Shown piece after piece: positions 55,037-64,000 of a DNA stretch of 64,000 nucleotides; position 1 is the stretch's first letter, and every line of letters starts with the position of its first letter. This DNA comes from Areca catechu (Eukaryota; Streptophyta; Magnoliopsida; Arecales; Arecaceae). The stretch lies in NCBI GenBank assembly GCA_021397845.1, contig CM038049.1, forward strand, positions 105,802,877 to 105,866,876, written 5' to 3'. The notes below the pieces were generated by a model, which had not been told where the DNA came from, did not search any database, and saw only the letters and a program-made list of their open reading frames with translations. The position numbers and the translations under genes are program-made.

Positions 55037-57900
55037 TGATGGAGATCGAGAGTCTATTTTATTTCATTTTATTTGAGTCTATTAGTCCTGTGTCACTTGA
55101 GTCAAAATGAGCCAATTGAGTCCTGTAATAAAGTGAAACAACTGAGTCAGTTGAGTCAGTCCACTTAGTCAGGTCCAGTTTTTTAGTCCAGTCGAGTCCA
55201 ATCGAGTCCATGTAGTTTTCATTCAAGAGGAGGGTCAGCAACCCGAAGATTCACCATGCCTCCCTAACCAGAGATGGCATTCATGCACCTGGACCCTTTA
55301 ATGCCGCCAAGCCCGCAAAAGAGAGCTCCAGTCCAAGACAAAGGCCCACTGTTGACTAGGTCCAACAAGATTTCTTGGCCCACAAGTCAGGGTTTTTTAG
55401 CCCTCAAGTAATGTACCCTGGGGTGAATCTATAAATACCGTGATGGGTTCGGTTACTAGGGCGGAAGCATGGATTTCAAAATATTATGAAATCATAACCT
55501 AACCCTTAATCCCAAGAACACCTTATTAAGAACATAAATCATAAAAAATATAAATTAGGGTTTAAACACCAACCTCGATCGCAAAAATCCAATTCGATGT
55601 ATAAACCTTAAGCTGGTCTTTCTGATCTGCTCACCAGGCGCCCAAGTGTTCGCCCTCCAATGGTGATCCACACAGGGCTTTGATCAAGACAAATGCACCG
55701 CTTCAAAACTGGTTCCTTCAATTAGACCTCTAAGGCCTAATTTAATTCAAGCAGAAACTCCTCTTATTTGGACTGATATTTCTCCTATCAACCTTTCTTT
55801 CCTCCTCTTTCTTCCTCTTTCCAACACCTGTGAGATCACTCAAATAGGACTCTCCTAACCAAAGTTAAGGGCTTGTCTTAATTTGACTAGAGATCTTTTT
55901 AAACAAAGAAAGAGAATGCAGGAAAGAAATGTTTTTCAGAATAAAAACTCTGAACACCATTCCCCGAGTGCCCATCTCCTTAAATAGCAATATGAGGGAT
56001 GCTTTAAGACATCCCTTCCATGCCATAAGACATGTCTTTTCCAATAGAATGTGTCCCTTATCCAGACAACACTTCTCTTCATTCAAAACTTAAGAGAATT
56101 AAAACAGAAGGACTCTTCGGATAAAAAAAACTTTACGAAGAGTCGCTTCATTTTATTTCTGTTGCATGAATATCCTTGCATCATGGCCACCATCAACCAT
56201 CAAATGGCCACCTTTATCCATGCCAAATGCCATATGGCGTGAAACACCAAGGGGCGTGAAGGAAGAGTCCACGCCCCTTGTCTTTCTTGCTTTGACGGGT
56301 CATAGGAAATGGCGCATGAAAAATATCAAAGACTTATCTGCAAGGGGCGGCAAGGATGATGGTTTATCTAGTCCTCTACTATGTTTCAACAGCAGAAGGA
56401 CTCTTCTAATATGGCGCCTCTTCATAAAACTTTTTAACGTAACTATTACGTAGAAATAGTTTGACCCAGTCAAACCTTTAGGCGCTTAATTTAGGATAGA
56501 GTCCAATCTGAATTAAACCAGCCATGTAGCTGATTTAAAAGCCCAATACCTTGGTTAGCTAGCCAAGGGTTAGCCCAACACATGAGCCTAAATTGATTTA
56601 GCCTTAATTAGACCAAATCAGCCCAAATCGGAACCCGATTCGAACCTAATTCGAATCAAGGTGCAATGGTTTGCAACATGTGCTAGCATGTTCATCTTGC
56701 AAACATAGTTTAATCCAATTAAACCCTTAATCAATTCCCTTTGTGTGTGACCCATTGGGTTCCACATCTAGCCAGCAGTGGGTTGGGTGCGATTTGACCT
56801 AATTTGATTTAGGCTTTAACCTAGCCGATTTAGGTCAAATTGAGCTAACCCAATTGACAATTAGAATTCTTTCTAATTCTTGATCTAATTAAACTCTTTA
56901 ATTAAATCAAAAACCCACAAGGCAAGATTGACGTCTAGCAACGTATCATGCCTACCCGGAAGGTGTGGAGTTTTAGTGAAAATACCAAAAATACCCTTCA
57001 GTCAAAGTTACCGTGCAATTCAATCCTTCGATCAGCTTACACCCTGAATATGACTTTGGATATGGAACCATGTCAAATCCAATATCACATTCAATTTTTT
57101 TTCAATCTAATAATGATGATTCAAATGATGAAATATTAGAAACTATTTCTAGTATTCATACTTTGATCAAAATTTTCCTGAATCACCATTTGATCGAAAT
57201 CAGCTGGATGCGATCTCCTCTTACTAGGGTTGATCGATTCCTTGTTCGACCTACTCACAACCTCCATATACAATTCACCATATCCAGTATCACCCTGTAC
57301 ATGACTCAATGTCATGAATAAGTGTGAATCAAAACATGGGTTCATGCATACAAGGCACTATGGTAGTCTCAGGTCAAAGGATTACATGCACTACTCCCTC
57401 TATGAAAACCATCTATTGACAAGTAGATAAGACTGCATTAGATGTTTTCAAGTTGGATCAAATTCAGTGAACTCATTCTCTAATGAGCACCCATGTCCTT
57501 GTATTAGTGTCCTACACAAGTAATTGTAAGATCAATTACCCTCATTAAAAAGCATATAAAGGATATGCTAGTCTTTTCGAAAACATTGATTCCCTACTCA
57601 ATGTCCCTTTGACTAGGAATACTTAAGATTAGGATTTTTAGGTTTTAAGTCTTACTGGTATGATCTCATCTTAACCCTTACAACCATAGCCCTAGTCTAT
57701 GGGGTTCATCATATCATAAATCTAAGACACAGCGTATGATGAAAAAGATGCCTTTTAATATATATAATTGTTAATACAAAAGTTTGGAAGTTTTCAGGAT
57801 ATCTCAATAAAATTACAAGTTTTAATTGGCTTGCAGGGCATAATCCTTTCATACCGCCCCTCCCCTCTTGAATTAAACATCATTTTTCTTATGAATACAA
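55037..57900 (+). repeat. LTR copy a, lacking its last ~170 bp and split by a solo LTR
   Basis: The parts at 55037-55440 and 57857-57900 align to the start and middle of copies b and c, including ATAAATACCGCCCCTCCC at the split. It passes directly into copy b at TGAATACAA/CCAAGAGTC. Confidence 0.8.
55441..57851 (-). mobile_element. Solo LTR, same 2.4 kb Copia family as 7689-10112
   Basis: On the minus strand it begins TGAAAGGATTATGCCCTGC and ends CGAACCCATCA (2411 bp). An exact TSD, TACCG, flanks it (55436-55440 and 57852-57856). The body matches the copy at 7689-10112 throughout, for example TTGACGTCTAGCAACGT and ATGGTGATCCACACAG. No coding sequence is present. Confidence 0.93.
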
Positions 57901-58480
57901 CCAAGAGTCTGTTTTATTTTATTTTATTTAAGTCCATTAGTCCTGTGTCACTTGAGTCAAAGTAAGCCAATTGAGTCCTGCAATTAAGTGAGACAACTGA
58001 GTCAGTTAAGTCCACTTAGTCAGGTCCAATTTTTCAGTCCAGTCGAGTCCAATTGAGTCCATATAGTTTTCATTCAAGAGGAGAGTCAGCAACCCGGAGA
58101 TTCACCAGGCCTCCCCAACTAGAGACGGCCTTCATGCACCTGGATCCTTTCATGCTACCAAGCCCGCAAGAGAGAGCTCCAGTCCAAGACAAAGAACCAC
58201 TATTGACCAATCCACTAGGGTTTCTTGGCCCACAAGTCAAGATTTCTTAGCCCTCAAGTAATGTACCCTAGGATGAATCTATAAATACCGCCCCTCCCCT
58301 CTTGTATTAAACATCTTTTTTCTTATGAATACAAACAAAAAGTTATTTTGATATGAGTTTTGAGTTTTCTCCAGATTGGAGTGGGCATGACGCCCTGGTT
58401 CCTCGTTCTTGAGTGCATGCCCTAATCCCCTGGTGACTTCTATGCTCGCCAACAATCCTCCCCCACTCTATCCCGCATCA
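57901..58480 (+). repeat. LTR copy b of the TRIM-like element
   Basis: It ends CCCGCATCA just before ACTTGGTATCAGAGCC and carries GAGTCAGTTAAGTCCACTT and the ATAAATACCG block. Its first ~10 bases are missing at the join with copy a. Confidence 0.85.
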
Positions 58481-58483
58481 ACT

Positions 58484-58496
58484 TGGTATCAGAGCC
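58484..58496 (+). other. Primer-binding site of the TRIM-like element (tRNA-Met type)
   Basis: TGGTATCAGAGCC lies three bases after the LTR end. Confidence 0.88.
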
Positions 58497-58855
58497 ACCG
58501 TCTCTGCCCCAGCACCGCCACCGACGAAGCTCGCCAGACTTCCCTCCCCCTCTGCGAGCCTCTCCTGTTTTGGTTCGTGGAGAAGATGAAGTCCATCACG
58601 AATGTGAAAGTGCACGGTTTCTAGAGCAACATGATTTCTAGAGCAGCACGGATCTCAGCACTGCACAATCTTCAAAGCAGTACTGATCTCAGAGTAGCCA
58701 ATAAAAAAATAAAAAAAAGGAAATAAAGGTGAAAAACAAAGAAAAACAAAGAAAATTAGAACTAGTCTTTTTGTTTTGATTTGATTAGTTTTGGTTCCAT
58801 CAAACCCCCGCTGAACCTGACTCGACAGAATCGAGTTCTCCCCACTGCAGGAGAA

Positions 58856-59445
58856 TGATGAGGATCAAGAATCTATTTTATTTTATTTTATTTGAGTCCA
58901 TTAGTCCTATGTCACTTGAGTCAAAGTGAGCCAATTAAGCCTTGTAATAAAGTGAGACAATTGAGTCAGTTGAGTCCACTTAGTCAAGTCCAGTTTTTTA
59001 GTCAAGTCAAGTCTAATCGAGTCCATGTAGTTTTCATTCAACAGGAGAGTCAGCAACCCAGAGATTCACTAGGCCTCCCTAACTAGAGATGGCCTTCATG
59101 CACTTGGACCCTTTCATGCCGCCAAGCCCGCAAGAGAGAGCTCCAGTCCAAGACAAAGGCCCACTATTGACCAGGTCCACCAGGGTTTCTTGGTCCACAA
59201 GTCAGGATTTCTTAGCCCTCAAGTAATGTATCCTAGGGTGAATATATAAATACCGCCCCTCCCCTCTTATATTAAACATCATTTTTCTTATGAATACAAA
59301 TAAAAAATTATTTTGATCTGAGTTTTGAGTTTTCTTCGGATTGGAGTGGGTGTGATGCCCTGGTTCCTCATTCTTGAGTGCAAGCCCTAATCCCCTGATG
59401 ACTTTTACACTCGCTAGTGATCCTCCCCCGCACTGTCCTGCATCA
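58856..59445 (+). repeat. LTR copy c (3' LTR) of the TRIM-like element
   Basis: It starts TGATGAGGATCAAGAATC after the purine run GGAGAA and ends CCTGCATCA. It aligns along its full length with copy b. Confidence 0.87.
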
Positions 59446-59607
59446 TCGATTGGCCATTAAGATAATCCATCCGGGAGGAGGAGTTTCTTCTTCTTGTTGC
59501 TCAGGAGTGGACATTTTTCTCTTTTCTCCCTTTTTCTTCAACTCTTCATTGTGTTTGCTTGATTATGCCGCTTGAAGAATCTTCCTTGCAGATCTTCGTG
59601 GAGCCAT

Positions 59608-60109
59608 TGCAGTTGGATTTGAGAAATCAGGGTTCTAGGGAATGGTTTTTGAGAAATTGGTAAAGTTTCATAGTGGAGTAAAGTGTGCTTGAAATAAAAT
59701 GGAAGGAGTGAAGTATAAGAAAAGACAGTTTAGATCTACCTAAATAGCGATTTCCCAACATTCAAGTCAGCTCGCTCAACCTTAGGAATATCCGAGTCAG
59801 CTCGACCAGAGCGAACTCAGAGCAATCAGAACACCGAGTCAGCTAGGCAAAATTTTAGGTTGACCTAGTCGGCCCGACTAGAGTAAGGGTAGAAAACTCA
59901 GACATTCGAGCTGGCTCTACCAGAGCAAAATTGCTCGAGTCGACTCAAACAGAAACTTTCCACAAAAAATGAAATGATTCATAAATTGATTTCGATCGAA
60001 TAAAATTTCAAGGAAAGTTGTTAAAAAATCATGAATAATTGTAGGAGGTTTTCTAGATAATTCATCCTTAATCTTAAAGGAAATTAGGTTAAAGAAATCT
60101 AGAGAGGAT
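59608..60109 (-). other. pol to post-pol spacer with GAGTCAGCTCG motifs
   Basis: At 59762-59950 there are AAGTCAGCTCG, GAGTCAGCTCG (twice or near), AGTCGGCCCGAC and GAGTCGACTC. These match the motif array of this element's own LTR (50470-50960). No coding is seen. Confidence 0.7.
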
Positions 60110-61620
60110 TACAAAGCCCTAATTCTCCTCTAAGCAATTCAAATCTATCTTGAATTAGTGGCTTAATAAAAATGTCAGCTAATAATTTTTCAATTGGGAT
60201 AAATTCTAATTCAATGTCACCATTCAAAACATGGTCTCTAATAAAATGGTGTATAATCTCTATGTGCTTAGTCCTAGAATGCTGAATAGGCTTGTATTAT
60301 CACACTTGATAGGAATTTTGCATTGTGCAATACCAAAGTCTTCTAGTTATTGTTTAATCCATAACACATGTGCACAACAACTCACTACAGCAACATATTC
60401 TGCCTCAGTAGTAGATAGTGCTATCGAGTTTTGTTTCTTGCAGTGCCATGAGATTAAATTCAACCCTAGAAATTGACATGTGCTGATAGTATTTTTTCTA
60501 TCAACTTTATAACCAGCATAATCAGCATTAGAAAATCTGATTAAATTTAAAGATGATTCTTTTGAAAACCAAAGACCTAGAATACTTGTACCTTTCAAAT
60601 ATCTTAGTATTCTTTTAATAGCAAGCATATGTATTTCTTTGGGATTACATTGAAATCTAGCACATACACATACACTATACAAGATATCTAGTCTACTTGC
60701 AGTTAAATATAATAAGGATCGATCTACCTTTATCTTTTGGTCAATATTGGATCCATTCTCATCTTTGTCCAATTTGCAAGATGGGCTCATGGGTGTGCTC
60801 ATTTGTTTGCTCATCTCCATACTAAACTTCTTGATTATTTCTTTGATGTATTTGGCTTGGTTGATGAAGATCCCTTTTTTTGTTTGCTTCACTTGAAGTC
60901 CGAGGAAGTAATTAAGTTCACCCATTAGGCTCATTTCAAATTCTCCCTGCATTAGCTTAGCAAATTCTTCACAAAAATTCTCATTAGTTGCACCAAATAT
61001 AATATCATCAACATAAATCTGTGCAACTAATATATCATTATTTTTCTTTTTGATGAAAAGAGTTTTGTCAACATTTTCTCTTGAAAAATCATTTTCAATC
61101 AAGAAAGTGCTAAGTCTATCATACTAGGCTCTAGGGGCTTATTTCAAACCATATAAGGCTTTATTGAGTCTAAACATATGGTTTGGAAAAGCATGATTTT
61201 CAAAACTCAGTGGTTATTCTACAAAAACTTGTTCAGAAATAAATCCATTTAGAAAAGCACTTTTAACATCCATTTGAAAGAGTTTAAAATTCATGTAGCA
61301 AGCAAATGCAAGAAGTAATCTAATGGCTTCTAGTCTTGCTACGGGTGCATATGTTTCATCAAAATCAATACCTTCTTCTTGACTATATCCCTTAGCCACT
61401 AATCTAGCTTTGTTTCTAATGACATTTCCTTATTCATCTAATTTGTTCCTGTAGACCCATTTGGTTCCTATGATTGGGTGGTCTTCAGGTCTATCAATTA
61501 ATGTCCAAACCTTATTTCTTTCAAACTGGTTCAATTCATCAGCATAGCCATCATCCAGTTTGGGTCATTTTCAGCTTCTTCTAAAGTGTGAGGCTCTATT
61601 TGTGATACAAAAGCTAGGTA
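60110..61620 (-). pseudogene. Copia RT and RNase H, Sirevirus-type
   Basis: RT is recognisable from the segment around GTKWVYRNKLDE, then ARLVAKGYSQEEGIDFDETY, then FQMDVKSAFLNGFISEQVF. The catalytic box QIYVDDIIFGATNENF lies near 61020 with both aspartates intact. RNase H shows FSNADYAGYKVDRKN and the segment around LSTTEAEYVAVVSC. Stops are present near 61200 and 61140, at 60347 and in the C-terminus. The 251-residue open stretch at 60347-61102 is the best preserved coding segment of the element. Confidence 0.92.
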
Positions 61621-61909
61621 GTCATGTGCAATTCTATGTGCAGACCTAGTCCTAATACCTTATAAATGATCACCAATAATTAATTCTTTGGGATGGGAAG
61701 TAGCGTACCTCCATTCGGTTAGTAGATCGGTATGATCCTTACCAATTCTTTTCCTTCTTCAATTGGTCTTTCTTGTATGCTCATGTCTTCTATCTCTTTT
61801 TAAATTATACCTACATCATTATCAATATACTCATTTTTTCTAGATGGTGAAGGATTAGTTTCATCAAAAATAACATGCATCGACTCTTCAACAGTAAGAG
61901 TCTTTTTAT

Positions 61910-63130
61910 TAAATACTCAATATGCTTTGCTATTAAGTGAATAACCAAGAAAAAATGCTTTATCAGATTTAGCATCAAATTTTTCTAGATTATCTTTATC
62001 ATTATTAAGCACAAAGCATTTACAACCAAATACATGAAAATAATTGATATTGGATTTCTTTTCATTCCAAAGCTCATAGGAGGTTTTCTTCAAAATAGGA
62101 TGGATCAAAACACAGTTTAAAACATAATAAGCAGTGTTCACCGCTTTTGCCCAAAAGTACCTTGGAAGATTACCTTCGCATAACATTGTTCGGGCCATTT
62201 CTTTCAAAGTCCTATTTTTTCTCTCTACAACACCATTTTGTTATGGTGTTCTAGGAGCGGAGAAGTTGTGATCAATACCATTTTCAGTGCAATAATCATC
62301 AAAAAATTGATTTTCAAATTTAGTATCGTGATTACTCCTAAATAAAATTATTGAAAGATTTTCTGATTTGAAACATTTTTATGAAATTTTTGAAATACTT
62401 TGAAGGTTTTATTTTTGTGAGAAATAAATAAAACCCATGTAAATCTGGAAAAATCATCTACAATCACAAGGGCATATTTCATATCTCCTAGGCTTGTGGT
62501 CCTAGTTGGTCCAAATAAGTCCATGTGAAGTAGTTTTAGAGGTCTAGTAGTTGAAATCATATTTTTGGATTTAAATCTCCCCATAGTTTGTTTACCCATT
62601 TGGCATGCATCACAAACATGATAAAAATCAACTTTAAACTTAGGCATACCTCTAATCAGATTTTTGAAAATTAACTTGGCATTAGTATGCATGCTAGTAT
62701 GACCTAATCATCTATGCCATAATAAATAAGACTTCTTGGTCTTAGCATTCATTGTAACCAAATTAGAACTACTTGACATGACAAGATCATTTAGATCTAC
62801 CACATAAACATTTCCAAGTCTATGTCCAATGAATTTACTACTAGAGTCAGAGAGTTTGTTACTATATACATAGAGGATTCAAAGATAACCTTGAAGCCCT
62901 TATCATAAAGTTGACTAATACTCAATAAATTATGCTTCAATTTATCTACTAGCAATACAATGAAGGTACAGGAGATTATTTTGATCTTACCAAATCCAAT
63001 TATTTTTCCCTTGCCATTATCTCCAAAAGTAACCATACCTCCTTCTTTCATTCTAGGATGATAAATTGATCTTTGCCACCTGTCATATGCCTTGAACAGC
63101 CATTATCGAGATACCATCTTTTCTTCAATT
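61910..63130 (-). pseudogene. Copia protease, GAG-pre-integrase and integrase, Sirevirus-type
   Basis: The protease near 63115 reads RWYLDNGCSRHMTGG with its catalytic Asp. A frameshift separates it from FGDNGKGKIIGFG and LLSISQLYDKGFKVIF. The integrase core begins with CDACQMGKQTMGRF and LLHMDLFGPTRTTSLG and loses the frame near 62345. It continues with KEMARTMLCEGNLPRYFWAK and ends at FLGYSLNSKAY at 61917. The part with the second aspartate and the glutamate is damaged by stops (62210-62345). Confidence 0.88.
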
Positions 63131-64000
63131 TCTGGGCTATAAGACATTCCTGCAAGAAAATCAAGAAGTTTTTTCAGGTACCTAAGCTAACTTGGGTCCT
63201 TGCAGGTTAGCAAAGGTGGTTTCTTTGGAAACCCAAATCTTTCTTAATTTATTATGGACATTTCTAATAATATTGTAATTAAAAGCTTTATGTCCTATCT
63301 CTTTGCAAGCAAAACATCTAATTCTAGAATTCTGAAAAGATTCATGCTTTGCAATTCTAGATGCATGAGATGCAGAAATAGCAGGTTTTGTAATTGAATT
63401 TTTTAGAACATACAAGGTAGCTTTTGAAATGGAAGTAGAACCTTTTGTCACAAAAGCCTTTTGAGAACTAAACTTGGAAACACAATCTTTTTATTTTACA
63501 AATGTAGTTGCTGAAATATAATTTGAATTTGAAGCATTAAAACCTATTCCAGCTTTATTGCCAGAAATTCTTTGTTCTTTGAGAATCAACTCAAGCTTGT
63601 TAGAAGATTAAGCTAATTTTTCAACAAGTGGCTTGAGTTTTTTAACCTCCTTTTTCAGCTCATTATTTTCCTTCAACAAAACTTTATTTTTATCATAAAG
63701 TTCATTATTTTCAATCTTCAAAACATTACAGTTTTCAGACAAGACATGAAGTTCTTTTTGTAATAAAGTATTCTTTTATGAAATATCCTCTTTTCCTTTG
63801 AGTAAAGAATCATTAGTATTCTTTAGAGATCTAATCTTTACTCCAGCTTTCTTAAATTCAGATAATAGATCATGAAATGTAGAATTTAATTCCTCAAAAC
63901 TAAATTCAATTTGAGCATTGGGAGAAGTTACCTCATCCTCGAGACCCATTAGACATAAGTTGGCTATTTTCGTGGTCTCATCCTCTTTAGTTGAGGTGGA
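63131..64000 (-). pseudogene. Copia gag C-terminal half, Sirevirus-type (continues past window)
   Basis: The minus strand encodes NLCLMGLEDEVTSPN near the right edge, then a long Lys/Glu/Asn/Leu coiled coil (about 63900-63600, with LKENNELKKEVKKLKPLVEK). Near 63325 is a zinc knuckle, CFACKEIGHKAFNY, whose last cysteine has become tyrosine. Several stops interrupt it. The capsid part lies beyond 64000. Confidence 0.85.

Larger units (their letters stand above)
55037..59445 (+). mobile_element. Short non-autonomous LTR element cluster (TRIM-like) with three LTR copies
   Basis: LTR copy a starts TGATGGAGATC at 55037 and is interrupted by a 2.4 kb solo LTR. It ends early at about 57900. LTR copy b runs from 57901 to 58480 and lacks its first bases. 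A 375-bp internal region carries a Met-type PBS (58484-58496) and a possible gag remnant starting MKSITNVKVHGF at about 58586. LTR copy c runs from 58856 to 59445. LTRs are about 590 bp, so the unit is larger than typical TRIMs, but it has no pol. No TSD is evident at the outer ends (CTGGT against TCGAT). Confidence 0.8.
52092..59607 (-). pseudogene. Post-pol accessory ORF of the Sirevirus-type element, split by two insertions
   Basis: Three exon-like pieces remain. The N-terminus is at 59607-59446 (ATG at about 59607, MAPRRSARKILQAA, then a stop). The core is at 55036-54371, and the C-terminus is at 52703-52092. A 4.4 kb LTR-element cluster splits the first two and a solo LTR splits the last two. 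The core shows GWKHFYSLDILTY, FDWVSEKDM, HLIEEKPLNLPYI, MTEAARKVKAYLPYSMV and LHHSDTYSFNSLKRMGY. These match, block for block, the plus-strand ORF at 16154-17912. The C-terminus contains a Lys-rich stretch, PIRTRFRDLR and an acidic Ser/Glu tail. Without the insertions I estimate about 1.4 kb of coding. It resembles Pfam 'putative plant transposon protein' by memory. Function is unknown. Confidence 0.82.
49557..64000 (-). mobile_element. Sirevirus-type Copia element, 3' LTR to gag (5' end outside window)
   Basis: Reading the minus strand from the right edge, it carries gag C-terminus, zinc knuckle, protease, integrase, RT, RNase H, a spacer with GTCGAC-type motifs, a post-pol ORF, multiplied polypurine tracts and the 3' LTR. 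The AAAAAGGGGGAGATTG tract, Met PBS type in relatives, and the post-pol ORF place it with Sireviruses (SIRE/Maximus). It has at least three later insertions. The 3' LTR has TG...CA ends, and the element sits in the leader of the retroelement at 47648. Confidence 0.9.

Noticed and set aside
55059..55241. Small ORF with repeated Ser/Asp (DSTDSV) on the minus strand
   Set aside because: It comes from GAGTCAGTT-type repeats in a TRIM-like LTR.
7689..57851. The two 2.4-kb LTRs as the two ends of one giant element
   Set aside because: Each has its own, different perfect TSD, and they sit in unrelated host elements.

Overview
This window is intergenic, retrotransposon-dense plant nuclear DNA. I infer a monocot. 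A palm-like genome is plausible but unproven, because the sequence holds no species marker. The only convincing host gene is an intronless P-class pentatricopeptide repeat (PPR) gene on the minus strand (41332-42897). Almost everything else that can be recognised is nested, decayed LTR retrotransposon.

Layout. (1) 1-14476: a plus-strand Ty3/gypsy element of the Tat lineage. Its 5' LTR is cut by the window edge. It carries gag, protease, RT, two RNase H domains and integrase, all with stops and frameshifts. A spliced accessory ORF lies on the ANTISENSE strand before the 3' LTR. A 2.4 kb solo LTR with a perfect target-site duplication (TSD) sits inside it (7689-10112). The gypsy element is itself inserted in the RT of a plus-strand Sirevirus-type Copia relic. 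(2) 14477-17934: the 3' part of that relic, with RT/RNase H and a post-pol ORF. (3) 17993-21942: a minus-strand Sirevirus-type fragment (LTR, PBS, gag, protease, part of integrase), joined tail-to-tail to the previous relic through short templated duplications. (4) 21943-30431: a younger plus-strand Copia element with a truncated 5' LTR and a full 3' LTR. (5) 30433-32080: GC-rich 66-bp repeats and a decayed LTR. (6) 32081-47647: a mostly unassignable, AT-rich stretch that holds a foldback element, the PPR gene and a broken coiled-coil ORF. (7) 47648-49556: LTR, PBS and leader of another retroelement. (8) 49557-64000: a minus-strand Sirevirus-type element running off the right edge. It has a 3' LTR, multiplied polypurine tracts, a post-pol ORF split by two insertions, and pol plus the gag C-terminus. 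Into its post-pol ORF are inserted a solo LTR (52704-54370) and a short non-autonomous LTR element with three LTR copies (55037-59445). The latter is split by a second copy of the 2.4 kb solo LTR (55441-57851).

Most interesting points. The two Sirevirus-type relics carry recognisably homologous post-pol ORFs. The gypsy element has an intron-bearing antisense accessory ORF whose introns keep splice signals and reading frame. Three related Sirevirus-type LTRs share one promoter layout: an array of short GTCGAC-type palindromes, then a CCAAT motif, then a TATA box. The same palindromes reappear in the pol/post-pol spacers. All motif and coordinate statements come from reading the sequence by eye. 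No alignment or database search was run.
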